From: a virus
Virus record (IMG/VR): IMGVR_UViG_3300025769_000866
Location: 1-23,461 of that record
Strand: one strand, 5' to 3'
Length of the DNA stretch: 23,461 nt
The translations under genes were made by a program, and so were the position numbers. The notes below the pieces were generated by a model, which saw only the letters and a program-made list of their open reading frames with translations, was not told where the DNA came from and made no database searches. Positions 1 through 7,200 of this stretch are shown piece after piece (the first letter of the stretch is position 1; the number at the start of each line of letters is the position of its first letter).

Positions 1-2
1 TG

Positions 3-44
3 GGCTCTAAAGCTTGTTATTTGATTCCAGAAAATGCTTCTTAG
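3..44 (+). CDS. C-terminal end of an upstream gene (partial)
   Basis: One + strand frame is open from the window edge to a TAG at 42-44 and encodes a 13-residue tail ending PENAS. The stop sits inside the ribosome binding site of the next gene (TAGGAG), a coupling style typical of this window. The other two + frames stop earlier, at 8-10 and 22-24. The fragment is too short to recognise, and assigning it as the real upstream reading frame rests only on the tight junction. Confidence 0.4.
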   Translation, partial: GSKACYLIPENAS

Positions 45-56
45 GAGTAGTAACAG

Positions 57-380
57 ATGGCAGATGTATTTATTAAAGGTGGAATAGTACAGGCTAACTT
101 AGTAGCAGGAGGTCCTGCTGCTTATGATAATGTAGACGCAGCAGGGGCTAATTCACTTTCTTCTACTAGTAACGCGGTTAATGAAAGTTCAAACGCTGCT
201 ATTATCTCTGATAACACAGTTTTTGTTACTGGAGTAGTTGTAATTAATGATATAGATGAGTCATATATATCATCAAATGCAGACTTAGCAGTAGTGGTTT
301 CTCACGGACCTACTGTTGTTTCAAGTGGAGCCTCTGAGAGTAATGCTGCTTCTACCCCTAGCCAGGTATGGATTGGCTAA
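57..380 (+). CDS. Small hypothetical protein upstream of fibre genes
   Basis: This 107-residue protein starts at ATG 57 behind a good AGGAG site (43-47, nine-base spacer). I do not recognise the family. It is rich in Ala, Val, Ser and Asn, has no cysteine, and shows alternating hydrophobic stretches (for example FVTGVVVIND near residues 56-65) that suggest beta strands. There is no signal peptide or membrane helix. The composition resembles the neighbouring fibre proteins, and its place just before three fibre-like genes suggests a virion or fibre-associated component. That role is inference from context. A promoter follows the gene, so it probably belongs to the upstream transcript. Confidence 0.65.
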   Translation: MADVFIKGGIVQANLVAGGPAAYDNVDAAGANSLSSTSNAVNESSNAAIISDNTVFVTGVVVINDIDESYISSNADLAVVVSHGPTVVSSGASESNAASTPSQVWIG

Positions 381-404
381 TAATACACCTTAAATTTATA
401 ATAT

Positions 405-433
405 TTGCCAAATAAGTTTTATTAGAGTATAAT
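405..433 (+). promoter_or_regulatory. Sigma70-like promoter for the fibre genes
   Basis: A TTGCCA -35 box (405-410) and a perfect TATAAT -10 box (428-433) are separated by exactly 17 bases. An A/T-rich tract lies upstream, from about 389, and could act as an UP element. Initiation would fall near 440, giving a leader of about 20 bases before the TTG start at 461. The same -35 box and spacing recur at 15789-15817. Confidence 0.7.
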
Positions 434-460
434 GAAAAAAATAGTACAGGAGAATGATAA

Positions 461-1453
461 TTGAGCATAACTAAAATTAGTACAGGAATTATTGGCACTA
501 CTGGTGCTTCAGATGGTGACGTGCTTACATTTGTAAGTGCGAATGGTTCTGTTGAATTTAAAGCAGCCACTGGAGGTTCAGGTAGTGCTGATTTAGTTGA
601 GTCAAATTTAAGCTCTTATGCTTCTTACGCTAACTCAACCTTTGCTCTTGATACAAGTCTCAATACTGTACAAGATAACGTAGCTACCAACGCTTCATCT
701 ATCACAGCGTTAAACGCTGAAGTAGATCAACTAGGAAGCTATGCTAACACTACTTTTGCTCTTGATACAAGTCTCAATACTGTACAAGATAACGTAGCTA
801 CCAACGCTTCATCTATCACAGCGTTAAACGCTGAAGTAGATCAACTAGGAAGCTATGCTAACACTACTTTTGCTCTTGATACAAGTCTCAATACTGTACA
901 AGATAACGTAGCTACCAACGCTTCATCTATCACAGCGTTAGATACTGAACTAGCTACCTTTGCTTCTTACGCTAATTCTACCTTTGCTTTAGACACAGAT
1001 CTAAATATAGTATCTTCTAACGTAGATTCGGTAATTTCTGGATTGACAGGAGCAAATAATTCTGTTAATCTAGTACTTAGTAATTTAGATAGTTTTGCTT
1101 CTTATGCTAACTCAACATTTGCTAGCGGTAGTATTAATGACGTCCAAAATAACTTAGACTCTTATGCAACTTATGCAAATGCTAACTTCTTAACTACTGC
1201 TGCAGCTAATGTAGGAAATGATAATTATGCTATCGATGCTAGTACTAATACCTTTACTTTAGCACAGTCGGTGTCTAACGTAAATAATATACTTTTAATG
1301 ATAAACGGATTGATTCAATCTCCAGATACTTATACAGTTAATGACACTACACTAACTGTTTCTAATGTAGCACCACTACCTGCAGGAATTAACGTTGATG
1401 TTAGATATCTACAGTTTGTATTCCCTGGAACTATAGATGGCGGAGGCGTCTAA
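461..1453 (+). CDS. Fibre-like repeat protein 1
   Basis: This 330-residue protein starts at TTG 461, behind AGGAGA at 448-453. The rare start is supported because the 17 residues up to GAS then align without gaps to the starts of the next two paralogues. Domains in order: a short conserved head with motif GASDGD (about 15-20); a run of 38-residue repeats containing VQDNVATNASSITAL (about 55-200), two of them identical at DNA level; and a C-terminal beta module (about 250-325) with motifs NTFTLAQSVS, GLIQSP and VRYLQF. No catalytic motif is visible. Repetitive Asn/Thr/Ser-rich proteins beside phage structural genes are usually trimeric tail fibres or fibre accessories, and this is the likely role. 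The exact position on the virion cannot be told. Confidence 0.75.
   Translation: MSITKISTGIIGTTGASDGDVLTFVSANGSVEFKAATGGSGSADLVESNLSSYASYANSTFALDTSLNTVQDNVATNASSITALNAEVDQLGSYANTTFALDTSLNTVQDNVATNASSITALNAEVDQLGSYANTTFALDTSLNTVQDNVATNASSITALDTELATFASYANSTFALDTDLNIVSSNVDSVISGLTGANNSVNLVLSNLDSFASYANSTFASGSINDVQNNLDSYATYANANFLTTAAANVGNDNYAIDASTNTFTLAQSVSNVNNILLMINGLIQSPDTYTVNDTTLTVSNVAPLPAGINVDVRYLQFVFPGTIDGGGV
641..939 (+). repeat. 114-bp tandem repeats in fibre gene 1
   Basis: Two full copies (641-754, 755-868) and a third partial copy (869-939) follow each other with a 114-base period and read as identical. Each encodes 38 residues in frame. Near-perfect DNA identity, rather than only protein similarity, points to recent expansion or gene conversion. 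Diverged units of the same protein motif occur in the following two genes. Confidence 0.9.
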
Positions 1454-1455
1454 TA

Positions 1456-2484
1456 ATGGCAATAGATAAACTAAATCCAAAACTTATAGAAACTATTGGA
1501 GCTTCTGATGGTGATGCTTTAGTATATGTTTCTGCCAATGGGCACTTAGAGTTTGGGTCTGTTGCAGTAGATACTAGTGCGTTATCAGCGTCAATTGACA
1601 CTGTACAAGACAACGTAGCAACTAACGCATCTTCTATTACAGCATTAAACTCTGAAGTAGATCAACTAGGAAGTTATGCTAATTCAACTTTTGCATCTAC
1701 TACTTACGTAGACTCAGAAGTAGCAGGTCTGGTAGACAGCGCTCCCGCAACTCTTGATACTCTTAACGAGTTAGCAGCGGCTTTAGGTAATGATGCTAAT
1801 CTCTCAGTTACACTTACTAACCAGATTAACTCTATATCAAGTAATACCGATGCTGTTAACGCAGAACTAGATGCTTTTGGTTCTTATGCTAATACAACGT
1901 TTGCTACAGATAATAATCTCAACACGGTACAAGATAATGTAGCAACTAACGCGTCTTCTATTACAGCGCTAAACGCTGAAGTAGACCAATTAGGAAGTTA
2001 CGCTAACAGCACTTTTGCTACAGATACTAATCTCAACACGGTACAAGACAATGTAGCTACCAACGCATCTTCTATAACAGCTAATAAAAGTATTTCAGAT
2101 ACTTTCGGTACTTATGCTAATTCAACTTTCGCTAGTGGAAATGTAAACGCTGTTCAAAGTAATGTGACTGCTGTTGGAAATGAGTTAGGTGCTTTTGGTA
2201 CTTATGCAAATGCTAATTTTTTAACTACTGCTGCTGCTAACGTAGCTAGTGATAACTATGCTATTGATGCTAGTACTAATACCTTTACTTTAGCACAGTC
2301 AGTGTCTAACGTAAATAATATATTCGTAATTTTAGATGGATTAATTCAATCTCCTGATACATATACAGTTAGTGATACTACTCTAACTATTTCTAATGTA
2401 GCACCGCTGCCATTAGGAATTAATGTAGACGTTAGGTACTTACAATTCGTTTTCCCAGGAACTATAGATGGTGGGGGCGTCTAA
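1456..2484 (+). CDS. Fibre-like repeat protein 2
   Basis: This 342-residue paralogue of the preceding gene begins two bases after its stop. Its ribosome binding site GGAGG (1442-1446) lies inside the previous coding end. It has the same order of parts: a conserved head (MAIDKLNPKL, then GASDGDALVYVSANG), 38-residue repeats, and the C-terminal beta module (NTFTLAQSVS, GLIQSPDTY, DVRYLQF). Around residues 80-115 there is a different segment, DSAPATLDTLNELAAALG, which is a motif commonly seen in phage tail fibres; this supports the fibre assignment. The gene is probably co-transcribed and translationally coupled with its neighbours. Confidence 0.78.
   Translation: MAIDKLNPKLIETIGASDGDALVYVSANGHLEFGSVAVDTSALSASIDTVQDNVATNASSITALNSEVDQLGSYANSTFASTTYVDSEVAGLVDSAPATLDTLNELAAALGNDANLSVTLTNQINSISSNTDAVNAELDAFGSYANTTFATDNNLNTVQDNVATNASSITALNAEVDQLGSYANSTFATDTNLNTVQDNVATNASSITANKSISDTFGTYANSTFASGNVNAVQSNVTAVGNELGAFGTYANANFLTTAAANVASDNYAIDASTNTFTLAQSVSNVNNIFVILDGLIQSPDTYTVSDTTLTISNVAPLPLGINVDVRYLQFVFPGTIDGGGV
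1900..2080 (+). repeat. 114-bp period repeats in fibre gene 2
   Basis: Two repeat units beginning at 1900 and 2014 are 114 bases apart and encode the same VQDNVATNASSIT motif as gene 1, with scattered synonymous changes. A more diverged unit lies near 1595-1690. The period matches gene 1 exactly, but the DNA is less uniform. Confidence 0.8.
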
Positions 2485-2486
2485 TA

Positions 2487-3563
2487 ATGGCAATAGATAA
2501 ACTAAACCCAAAATTATTAAAAACTGACGGAGCATCAGACGGAGATGCTTTAGTATATGTTTCTGCAAACTCTCAAATAGAGTTTGGGTCTGTTGCAGTC
2601 GATACTAGTTCGTTATCAGCGTCAATTGATACCGTACAAGACAATGTAGCTACCAACGCTACTACTATTACAACTAATAAAAGTATTTCAGATCAGTTTG
2701 GTAGCTATGCTAATTCAACCTTTGCTACTGATACTAATCTCAATGTAGTACAAGATAACGTAGCTACTAACGCTACCACTATCACTACTAATAAAAGTAT
2801 TTTAGATACTTTCGGTTCTTACGCTAATACAACCTTTGCTACTGATACTAATCTCAATGTAGTACAAGATAACGTAGCTACTAACGCTACCACTATCACT
2901 ACTAATAAAAGTATTTTAGATACTTTCGGTACATATGCAAACGCAACTTTTAGTACGGGTAGTGGAGGAGTAAAAGTTGAAAATGCTGCTGGAGTTATTG
3001 ATGGAGCAATTGCTAATATTGTCTTTGGATCAGGATTAGCTGCAGTACCTACAGGAAGTGCTAATACATTAACAGTTAGTGCTACAAGTGTTACATATGC
3101 TTATTCTTATTCTTCTCAAGTTATAGTCGCTTCAGGATCAGCTAATACTTTTACAATGTCTAGAAGTGTGTCTAATGCAACAAATATGTTTGTAGCAATT
3201 GATGGATTATTACAAACACCTGAAGATGATTATTTTGTTAGTGGTTCTACACTGACTATAGCAAACGTTTCTCCTATAGTTGCAAACACAGAAATTGAAG
3301 CTCGTTATGTTTTAACATCAACTTCTACCTCTAATCTTATAAACGATGTATATACTGCTTCAGGGTCTGCTAATACCTTTACTCTAACTCAAACTCCTGT
3401 TTCTAGTAGTTCTATAATGGTAGTAGTTGGAGGAATTCTTCAGTCTCCTGGTGCTCCTGCCAACAACTACTCAGTTTCAAGTACCACACTTACTCTTAAT
3501 AATACCGCACCTATTGCTAACAATACTGTGGTCTCTGTACGTCACCTACCGGCTGTTGGATAA
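2487..3563 (+). CDS. Fibre-like repeat protein 3 with duplicated C-terminal module
   Basis: This 358-residue third paralogue starts two bases after the previous stop, with G-rich Shine-Dalgarno sequence in the end of gene 2. The head (MAIDKLNPKLLKTDGASDGD) is nearly the same as in gene 2. Repeats of 38 residues with NVATNATTITTNKSI follow. The C-terminal half differs: after a junction segment (about 150-205) it carries two copies of the beta module, one with NTFTMSRSVS and GLLQTP, the other with NTFTLTQ and GILQSP, each ending in an ARYVL or VRHL strand. The likely role is a tail fibre or fibre adaptor. The gene ends the fibre transcript, and no clear terminator follows. Confidence 0.78.
   Translation: MAIDKLNPKLLKTDGASDGDALVYVSANSQIEFGSVAVDTSSLSASIDTVQDNVATNATTITTNKSISDQFGSYANSTFATDTNLNVVQDNVATNATTITTNKSILDTFGSYANTTFATDTNLNVVQDNVATNATTITTNKSILDTFGTYANATFSTGSGGVKVENAAGVIDGAIANIVFGSGLAAVPTGSANTLTVSATSVTYAYSYSSQVIVASGSANTFTMSRSVSNATNMFVAIDGLLQTPEDDYFVSGSTLTIANVSPIVANTEIEARYVLTSTSTSNLINDVYTASGSANTFTLTQTPVSSSSIMVVVGGILQSPGAPANNYSVSSTTLTLNNTAPIANNTVVSVRHLPAVG
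2721..2930 (+). repeat. 114-bp tandem repeats in fibre gene 3
   Basis: A unit beginning at 2721 is repeated from 2835 with almost no base changes up to about 2930. The encoded motif is NVATNATTITTNKSI, which differs from the gene 1 and 2 version, so the homogenisation seems to have taken place within this gene. Confidence 0.85.
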
Positions 3564-3576
3564 ATTATAATTCTTC

Positions 3577-3605
3577 TTGACTCCTTAAAAAATTTAGTAT
3601 ATAAT
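3577..3605 (+). promoter_or_regulatory. Strong sigma70-like promoter for the oxygenase cassette
   Basis: TTGACT (3577-3582), a 17-base spacer and a perfect TATAAT (3600-3605) lie in the 83-base gap between the fibre genes and the first oxygenase. Initiation near 3612 gives a leader of about 35 bases containing the purine-rich ribosome binding site GAGGGAG just before ATG 3647. It is the closest match to the bacterial consensus in the window. Confidence 0.75.
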
Positions 3606-3646
3606 TACTTATATATCATAAATAGAAGAGGGAGAAAAAACTAATT

Positions 3647-4417
3647 ATGAATTCAATACCAGAAATGTTTAATAATCAAAAATATATTGTATTTAACGAA
3701 GTAATCAGTCATGAGATGGCAAGTCTTATGACTGATTATTTATTTGTCAAAAGAGATGCAGGACTATTAGTACCTCCTGTATCTTTAGGAGGGGATGATT
3801 CACAATGTCCTTTGTCTTGGTCAATTTATGGAGATCCTTTATTTGATACCCTACTAGCAAGACTTGCCCCTCAATTAAGCAATCTAATAGGAGTAAACCT
3901 TATTCCAGCTTATACTTATTCTAGAATTTATCAAACAGGCGAAGAGCTAAAGTATCACAAAGATAGGCCTTCATGTGAAATTTCAGGTACTTTAACTCTT
4001 GGAAGAAAACAAGGAGAACCGATTTGGCCTATATATGTAGGTAAAGATGAAAATGATAAAGTAGGTAAACAGATTGATCTTGATATAGGAGAAATGTTAT
4101 TATATAGGGGTTGTGATATTCCTCATTGGAGACCTGTTTATAAAGGAGAGTGGCAAACTCAAGTATTTGTACATTATGTAGACGCGGATGGTCCGTATGC
4201 AGAAGAGTGTAAATTTGATGGTAGACCTACGTTAGGCATCTCAAAAACTCAACAAGCTGCTACTAATCAGCAGCAAAATCAAAACTTTCAACAGGTTAAC
4301 CATACTCAGCAAAAATTACAAAAACCTTGGTTAAAAACTCAAGAAGAATCTATGATAAGTTCTAGACCTTCAGGTCGTCCTCTTCCTCAAAACTTTGAAT
4401 TTAAGGTAGGTGAATAA
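3647..4417 (+). CDS. 2OG-Fe(II) oxygenase 1
   Basis: This 256-residue protein has the Fe(II)-binding triad of the 2-oxoglutarate-dependent dioxygenase fold. H104 and D106 form the HxD motif (LKYHKDRP), and H160 is the distal histidine in GCDIPHWRPV. A strand after it, VFVHYV (173-178), fits the double-stranded beta helix. Such enzymes hydroxylate a protein, nucleic acid or small molecule using O2 and 2-oxoglutarate. The substrate here is unknown. The C-terminal tail (about 200-232) is Gln-rich and looks disordered. The gene is first behind its own promoter, and its stop overlaps the next start by one base (TAATG), so the three oxygenases are probably made together. Confidence 0.82.
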   Translation: MNSIPEMFNNQKYIVFNEVISHEMASLMTDYLFVKRDAGLLVPPVSLGGDDSQCPLSWSIYGDPLFDTLLARLAPQLSNLIGVNLIPAYTYSRIYQTGEELKYHKDRPSCEISGTLTLGRKQGEPIWPIYVGKDENDKVGKQIDLDIGEMLLYRGCDIPHWRPVYKGEWQTQVFVHYVDADGPYAEECKFDGRPTLGISKTQQAATNQQQNQNFQQVNHTQQKLQKPWLKTQEESMISSRPSGRPLPQNFEFKVGE

Positions 4418-5031
4418 TGGCAAAATTTATGGCTCCAAGACAAAAACCTAGAACTCCGGGTTTTGTTGCTCATACAGCAGAACACTCAAAAAGAGAATTA
4501 TACTTTACACCTGACGAATGTGATTGGGTAATTAATTACGGTAATCAAGAGTATCCTCAATTTGCTTCAGTCGGAGAAAATGGAGGTGAAATTCGTAGAG
4601 AAATTCGTGATGTATATGTAAGAAATATATTCTTAAACGAAAAAACTAATGGTCTATTTGAAAAAATGATGTTTATCGCTGATGTTACAAATCAACATCA
4701 TTTTGATTTTGAAATAGCAGGAATCATGCACGGACTTCAATTACTTGAGTATACTAGTAATGAAACTAAACAACATTATGGGTGGCACATAGATGTAGGA
4801 GGCGGGAGTTCTTATGGTAGAAAAATTTCTATGATTGTACAACTTTCTGATCCCGCAGACTATGACGGAGGAGAGCTTCAGGTAGATGAAGGATCAGAAG
4901 TTGTAATGCCAAAAGAAAGAGGAAGTGTAATTTTATTTCCAAGCTATATGCGACATAGAGTAACTCCTGTTACTAGAGGCACACGCTGGTCTTTAGTTAT
5001 TTGGGTGCAAGGGTATACACACTTTAGATAA
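4417..5031 (+). CDS. 2OG-Fe(II) oxygenase 2, prolyl-4-hydroxylase/PKHD-like
   Basis: This 204-residue protein has a textbook facial triad. H124 and D126 lie in YGWHIDVG, H180 lies in FPSYMRHRVTPV, and R190 in GTRWSLVIWV would bind the 2-oxoglutarate carboxylate. The segment DYDGGELQV (148-156) is typical of the PKHD/PiuC-like hydroxylases. Start and stop both overlap neighbouring oxygenase genes by one base. The enzyme should be cytosolic, with no signal or membrane segment. Substrate is not evident. Phage relatives have been proposed to act on proteins or nucleotides, so a modification of virion, host or DNA is possible, without sequence evidence for a choice. Confidence 0.88.
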   Translation: MAKFMAPRQKPRTPGFVAHTAEHSKRELYFTPDECDWVINYGNQEYPQFASVGENGGEIRREIRDVYVRNIFLNEKTNGLFEKMMFIADVTNQHHFDFEIAGIMHGLQLLEYTSNETKQHYGWHIDVGGGSSYGRKISMIVQLSDPADYDGGELQVDEGSEVVMPKERGSVILFPSYMRHRVTPVTRGTRWSLVIWVQGYTHFR

Positions 5032-5597
5032 TGAATCATTTAGATTTTAAAGAAGAAATTTTATCTGTTCCAGTATGGGGGTTTAATATACCTGATAGTA
5101 GCTCTTTTAATGAAGAGCTACTTAATTTTGTTTACTGGTTACGAGATAGCACAGAAGGAAAAAATAGATCTAATTTTCTAGGTTGGCAAAGTCATGATTA
5201 TATTTATCAAGATTATGGAGATTTTTTGAAACCATTAATCCAACCTCTTTTAGATATGAGTAATAATATTGTGAAAGATTTTAGTGAAAGAATTAATAAA
5301 GAAGTTTTTATTGAATCTATGTGGGCAAATATTAATTCTCAATACTCTTATAATGCTCATCATGTACATAGCGGTACTTTAAGCGGTGTATATTGGGTAT
5401 CCACACCAGAAAATTCTGGAAAATTAGTTTTAGTAAATCCCGCAGGTAGATCAGAGACCAGCCGGATTAGAATAAAAAATTATGGTTTGACACCTGAATC
5501 AGGTTCATGTATACTATTTCCATCATGGTTAGAACACTATGTTGAACCAAATAAAAATACTCAAGACAGAGTATCGATCAGTTTTAATATAGAATGA
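5031..5597 (+). CDS. 2OG-Fe(II) oxygenase 3, TIGR02466-like
   Basis: This 188-residue protein belongs, by pattern, to the putative 2OG-Fe(II) oxygenase family with an HxH rather than HxD metal motif. NAHHVHSGTLSGVYWV places H111 and H113 in the metal position. FPSWLEHYVEP gives the distal H169, and R180 in DRVSISFN is the likely 2-oxoglutarate contact. The sequence is unlike the two upstream oxygenases, so this is a third family and not a tandem copy. It is translationally coupled to the second oxygenase by a TAATG overlap. Substrate unknown. Confidence 0.82.
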   Translation: MNHLDFKEEILSVPVWGFNIPDSSSFNEELLNFVYWLRDSTEGKNRSNFLGWQSHDYIYQDYGDFLKPLIQPLLDMSNNIVKDFSERINKEVFIESMWANINSQYSYNAHHVHSGTLSGVYWVSTPENSGKLVLVNPAGRSETSRIRIKNYGLTPESGSCILFPSWLEHYVEPNKNTQDRVSISFNIE

Positions 5598-5606
5598 GGG
5601 GAAAAT

Positions 5607-6506
5607 ATGTCTGATTTAACGACAACAAACAAAGAAAATAAAGATTTAGTAGATGTTGCTGAACAAGCAAAGGGTAAATCTATTGCCGAAGTTTTTCAAA
5701 CTTCTAATTTAGCAGAGGTTAAAAGTTTTGGAGGATTAACTTTAGCTGAAAACGCTAAAAAAGTAGATTTAGCTATTTCTAATGTAGCAGAAACAGAAAG
5801 AATTTGGAATAGGTCTCATTCTCAATGGACTTGGAGGCATATTAATTTAAGTTATGCTGCTCCTATGAAAAATATTAGACAAATTAGTGCTGAAATGACA
5901 AGAAAAAGAGAAGCATTAGAAGAGGCTAAGTGGAACTATATGAAGAATGAGATTAAATTAAAACAAAAAGAAGATAGACTAGCCAAAGAGAAAGACTCTT
6001 TAAAAGCACAATTACTTGAGATAGATATAGCTCAGTTAAAAAGTGGAATGGCTAATGGAATGAAATATGTTGAAGGAGCAATGAAAGATGTATTGACTCT
6101 TTCTAACCTTTACGATGACTTAAAGGAAAAATATAGCGATTATAATGAAGAAGATTTTGAAAAAGAAGAAGCAAGGTCTCATTTAAAGAGAAGTTTAGTA
6201 CAGTGTTTAAGAGATGTTAGGCAAAGTGGTAGAATCACTAAAGGAGAACAAGAATATTTAGAACAGATAGGTGTTAATCCTGGAAAAATTACTTTAGATA
6301 TGCTTGCCTTTTTAGACTATGAACAAAAAATAGATGATTATACTGTAAGACCTATGTATGAATTTTTAGAAGATATGTGTGTAAAACTTCTTGATCAATT
6401 AAAAGTAGATGATGTCCGTATGCAGCTTCAAGGACTACGAAATCATCATGACGATGATGCTATATTTCTCCCTAAACAGTCTGAAAAGAACTCAGAGGAG
6501 AATTAA
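5607..6506 (+). CDS. Unknown alpha-helical protein upstream of terminase
   Basis: This 299-residue protein starts at ATG 5607 with GAGGGGA just upstream. I do not recognise the family. The N-terminal 50 residues look flexible. Residues about 90-145 are highly charged and probably form a coiled coil, including KREALEEAKWNYMKNEIKLK. Further helices follow (about 170-205), and the acidic C-terminus includes HHDDDAIF. There is no membrane segment or enzyme motif. Its position before TerL, with no obvious small terminase elsewhere in the window, makes a DNA-recognition or packaging role conceivable, but no helix-turn-helix is clear. Confidence 0.75.
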   Translation: MSDLTTTNKENKDLVDVAEQAKGKSIAEVFQTSNLAEVKSFGGLTLAENAKKVDLAISNVAETERIWNRSHSQWTWRHINLSYAAPMKNIRQISAEMTRKREALEEAKWNYMKNEIKLKQKEDRLAKEKDSLKAQLLEIDIAQLKSGMANGMKYVEGAMKDVLTLSNLYDDLKEKYSDYNEEDFEKEEARSHLKRSLVQCLRDVRQSGRITKGEQEYLEQIGVNPGKITLDMLAFLDYEQKIDDYTVRPMYEFLEDMCVKLLDQLKVDDVRMQLQGLRNHHDDDAIFLPKQSEKNSEEN

Positions 6507-6508
6507 CA

Positions 6509-6856
6509 ATGATTGTAGAATATAAATTAGAAAAAGTAAGAGCCCGTTCTGATGCAAAGAAAACCCCAATTTGGATTGATAACGGTGGGCATTGGTATAA
6601 TTCAATTAATAATTCTTACGTTGGTTATATTAGAGACGACGTAGAATATTATATACCTTCTACTTTGAAAACACTTACTAGAGATTCGTTTATCTCTCGC
6701 ATGCAAGCTATTCATGCTAGTCATCCCCTATATAAGACACCCCCACTTGCAGACGACAGTAGCCCGGATGTAGAGGCAGAACTTGTTGCTTACACAGATG
6801 AAGAGCTTGTAACAGCGATGGGTTCTTGGTGGGATACATTTACTGCCAGTCAATAA
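6509..6856 (+). CDS. Hypothetical protein, 115 residues
   Basis: The gene starts two bases after the preceding stop and is led by GGAG within that gene's end. The protein is soluble and aromatic-rich, with WIDNGGHWYNSINNSYVGYI (22-41) near the N-terminus and an acidic C-terminal third ending in GSWWDTFTASQ. I do not recognise the family. It lies in the same transcript as the unknown helical protein and the terminase. A small-terminase role is only one possibility, given the position; nothing in the sequence demonstrates it. Confidence 0.68.
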   Translation: MIVEYKLEKVRARSDAKKTPIWIDNGGHWYNSINNSYVGYIRDDVEYYIPSTLKTLTRDSFISRMQAIHASHPLYKTPPLADDSSPDVEAELVAYTDEELVTAMGSWWDTFTASQ

Positions 6857-6897
6857 TTAACAATTAGATAAAACTTGAGGGGGAGTTTTTGGAGAAA

Positions 6898-7200
6898 ATG
6901 ATGGGTACTGAGAGAGAACTCGATCAAATTCATAAAGATATTGAAACTCTTCACGAAAGAACTCAACTTACTAAGTCTGAGTTTGCTACTCATGAAGCCG
7001 TTTGTGCTGCAAGATATGAAAAAATAATGGAAAATTTTGAAAGACTTCAAGAACAGATACAATATACTTTTGAAGAAGTTCAAGATTTAAAAAAACTTGC
7101 GACACAAGGTAAAACAAGCCTTAAAACTTTAGTGTTTATAGGAGTTTTTATTGCAGGATTACTTAGTTTTATTTATACTACAATTAGTGTTTTTAAATGA
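6898..7200 (+). CDS. Coiled-coil protein with C-terminal membrane anchor
   Basis: This is a roughly 100-residue protein. A TTG at 6889 could start it, but GGGGGAG (6879-6885) is only three bases away from that codon. ATG 6898 or 6901 is better placed behind GGAG (6891-6894). The first 75 residues are charged heptad-like helix (ELDQIHKDIETLHERTQL and FERLQEQIQYTFEEVQDL). A single hydrophobic segment near the C-terminus (LKTLVFIGVFIAGLLSFIYT) is followed by a short basic end. The layout of a soluble coiled coil plus C-terminal helix is similar to XhlA-type haemolysin/holin-accessory proteins. A lysis or membrane role is inferred from that layout alone. The stop overlaps the TerL start by four bases (ATGA). 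Confidence 0.7.
   Translation: MMGTERELDQIHKDIETLHERTQLTKSEFATHEAVCAARYEKIMENFERLQEQIQYTFEEVQDLKKLATQGKTSLKTLVFIGVFIAGLLSFIYTTISVFK

Noticed and set aside
641-2930. CRISPR-like or satellite array
   Set aside because: The 114-bp repeats are contiguous, have no unique spacers and are fully in frame within fibre-like genes.
461-3563. Diversity-generating retroelement target in the fibre genes
   Set aside because: No reverse transcriptase and no template/variable repeat pair with adenine-specific differences was seen. Differences among copies are ordinary.
6889-6891. TTG 6889 as the start of the coiled-coil membrane protein
   Set aside because: The spacing from GGGGGAG is only three bases, and ATG codons at 6898 and 6901 sit better behind GGAG. 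It remains possible.
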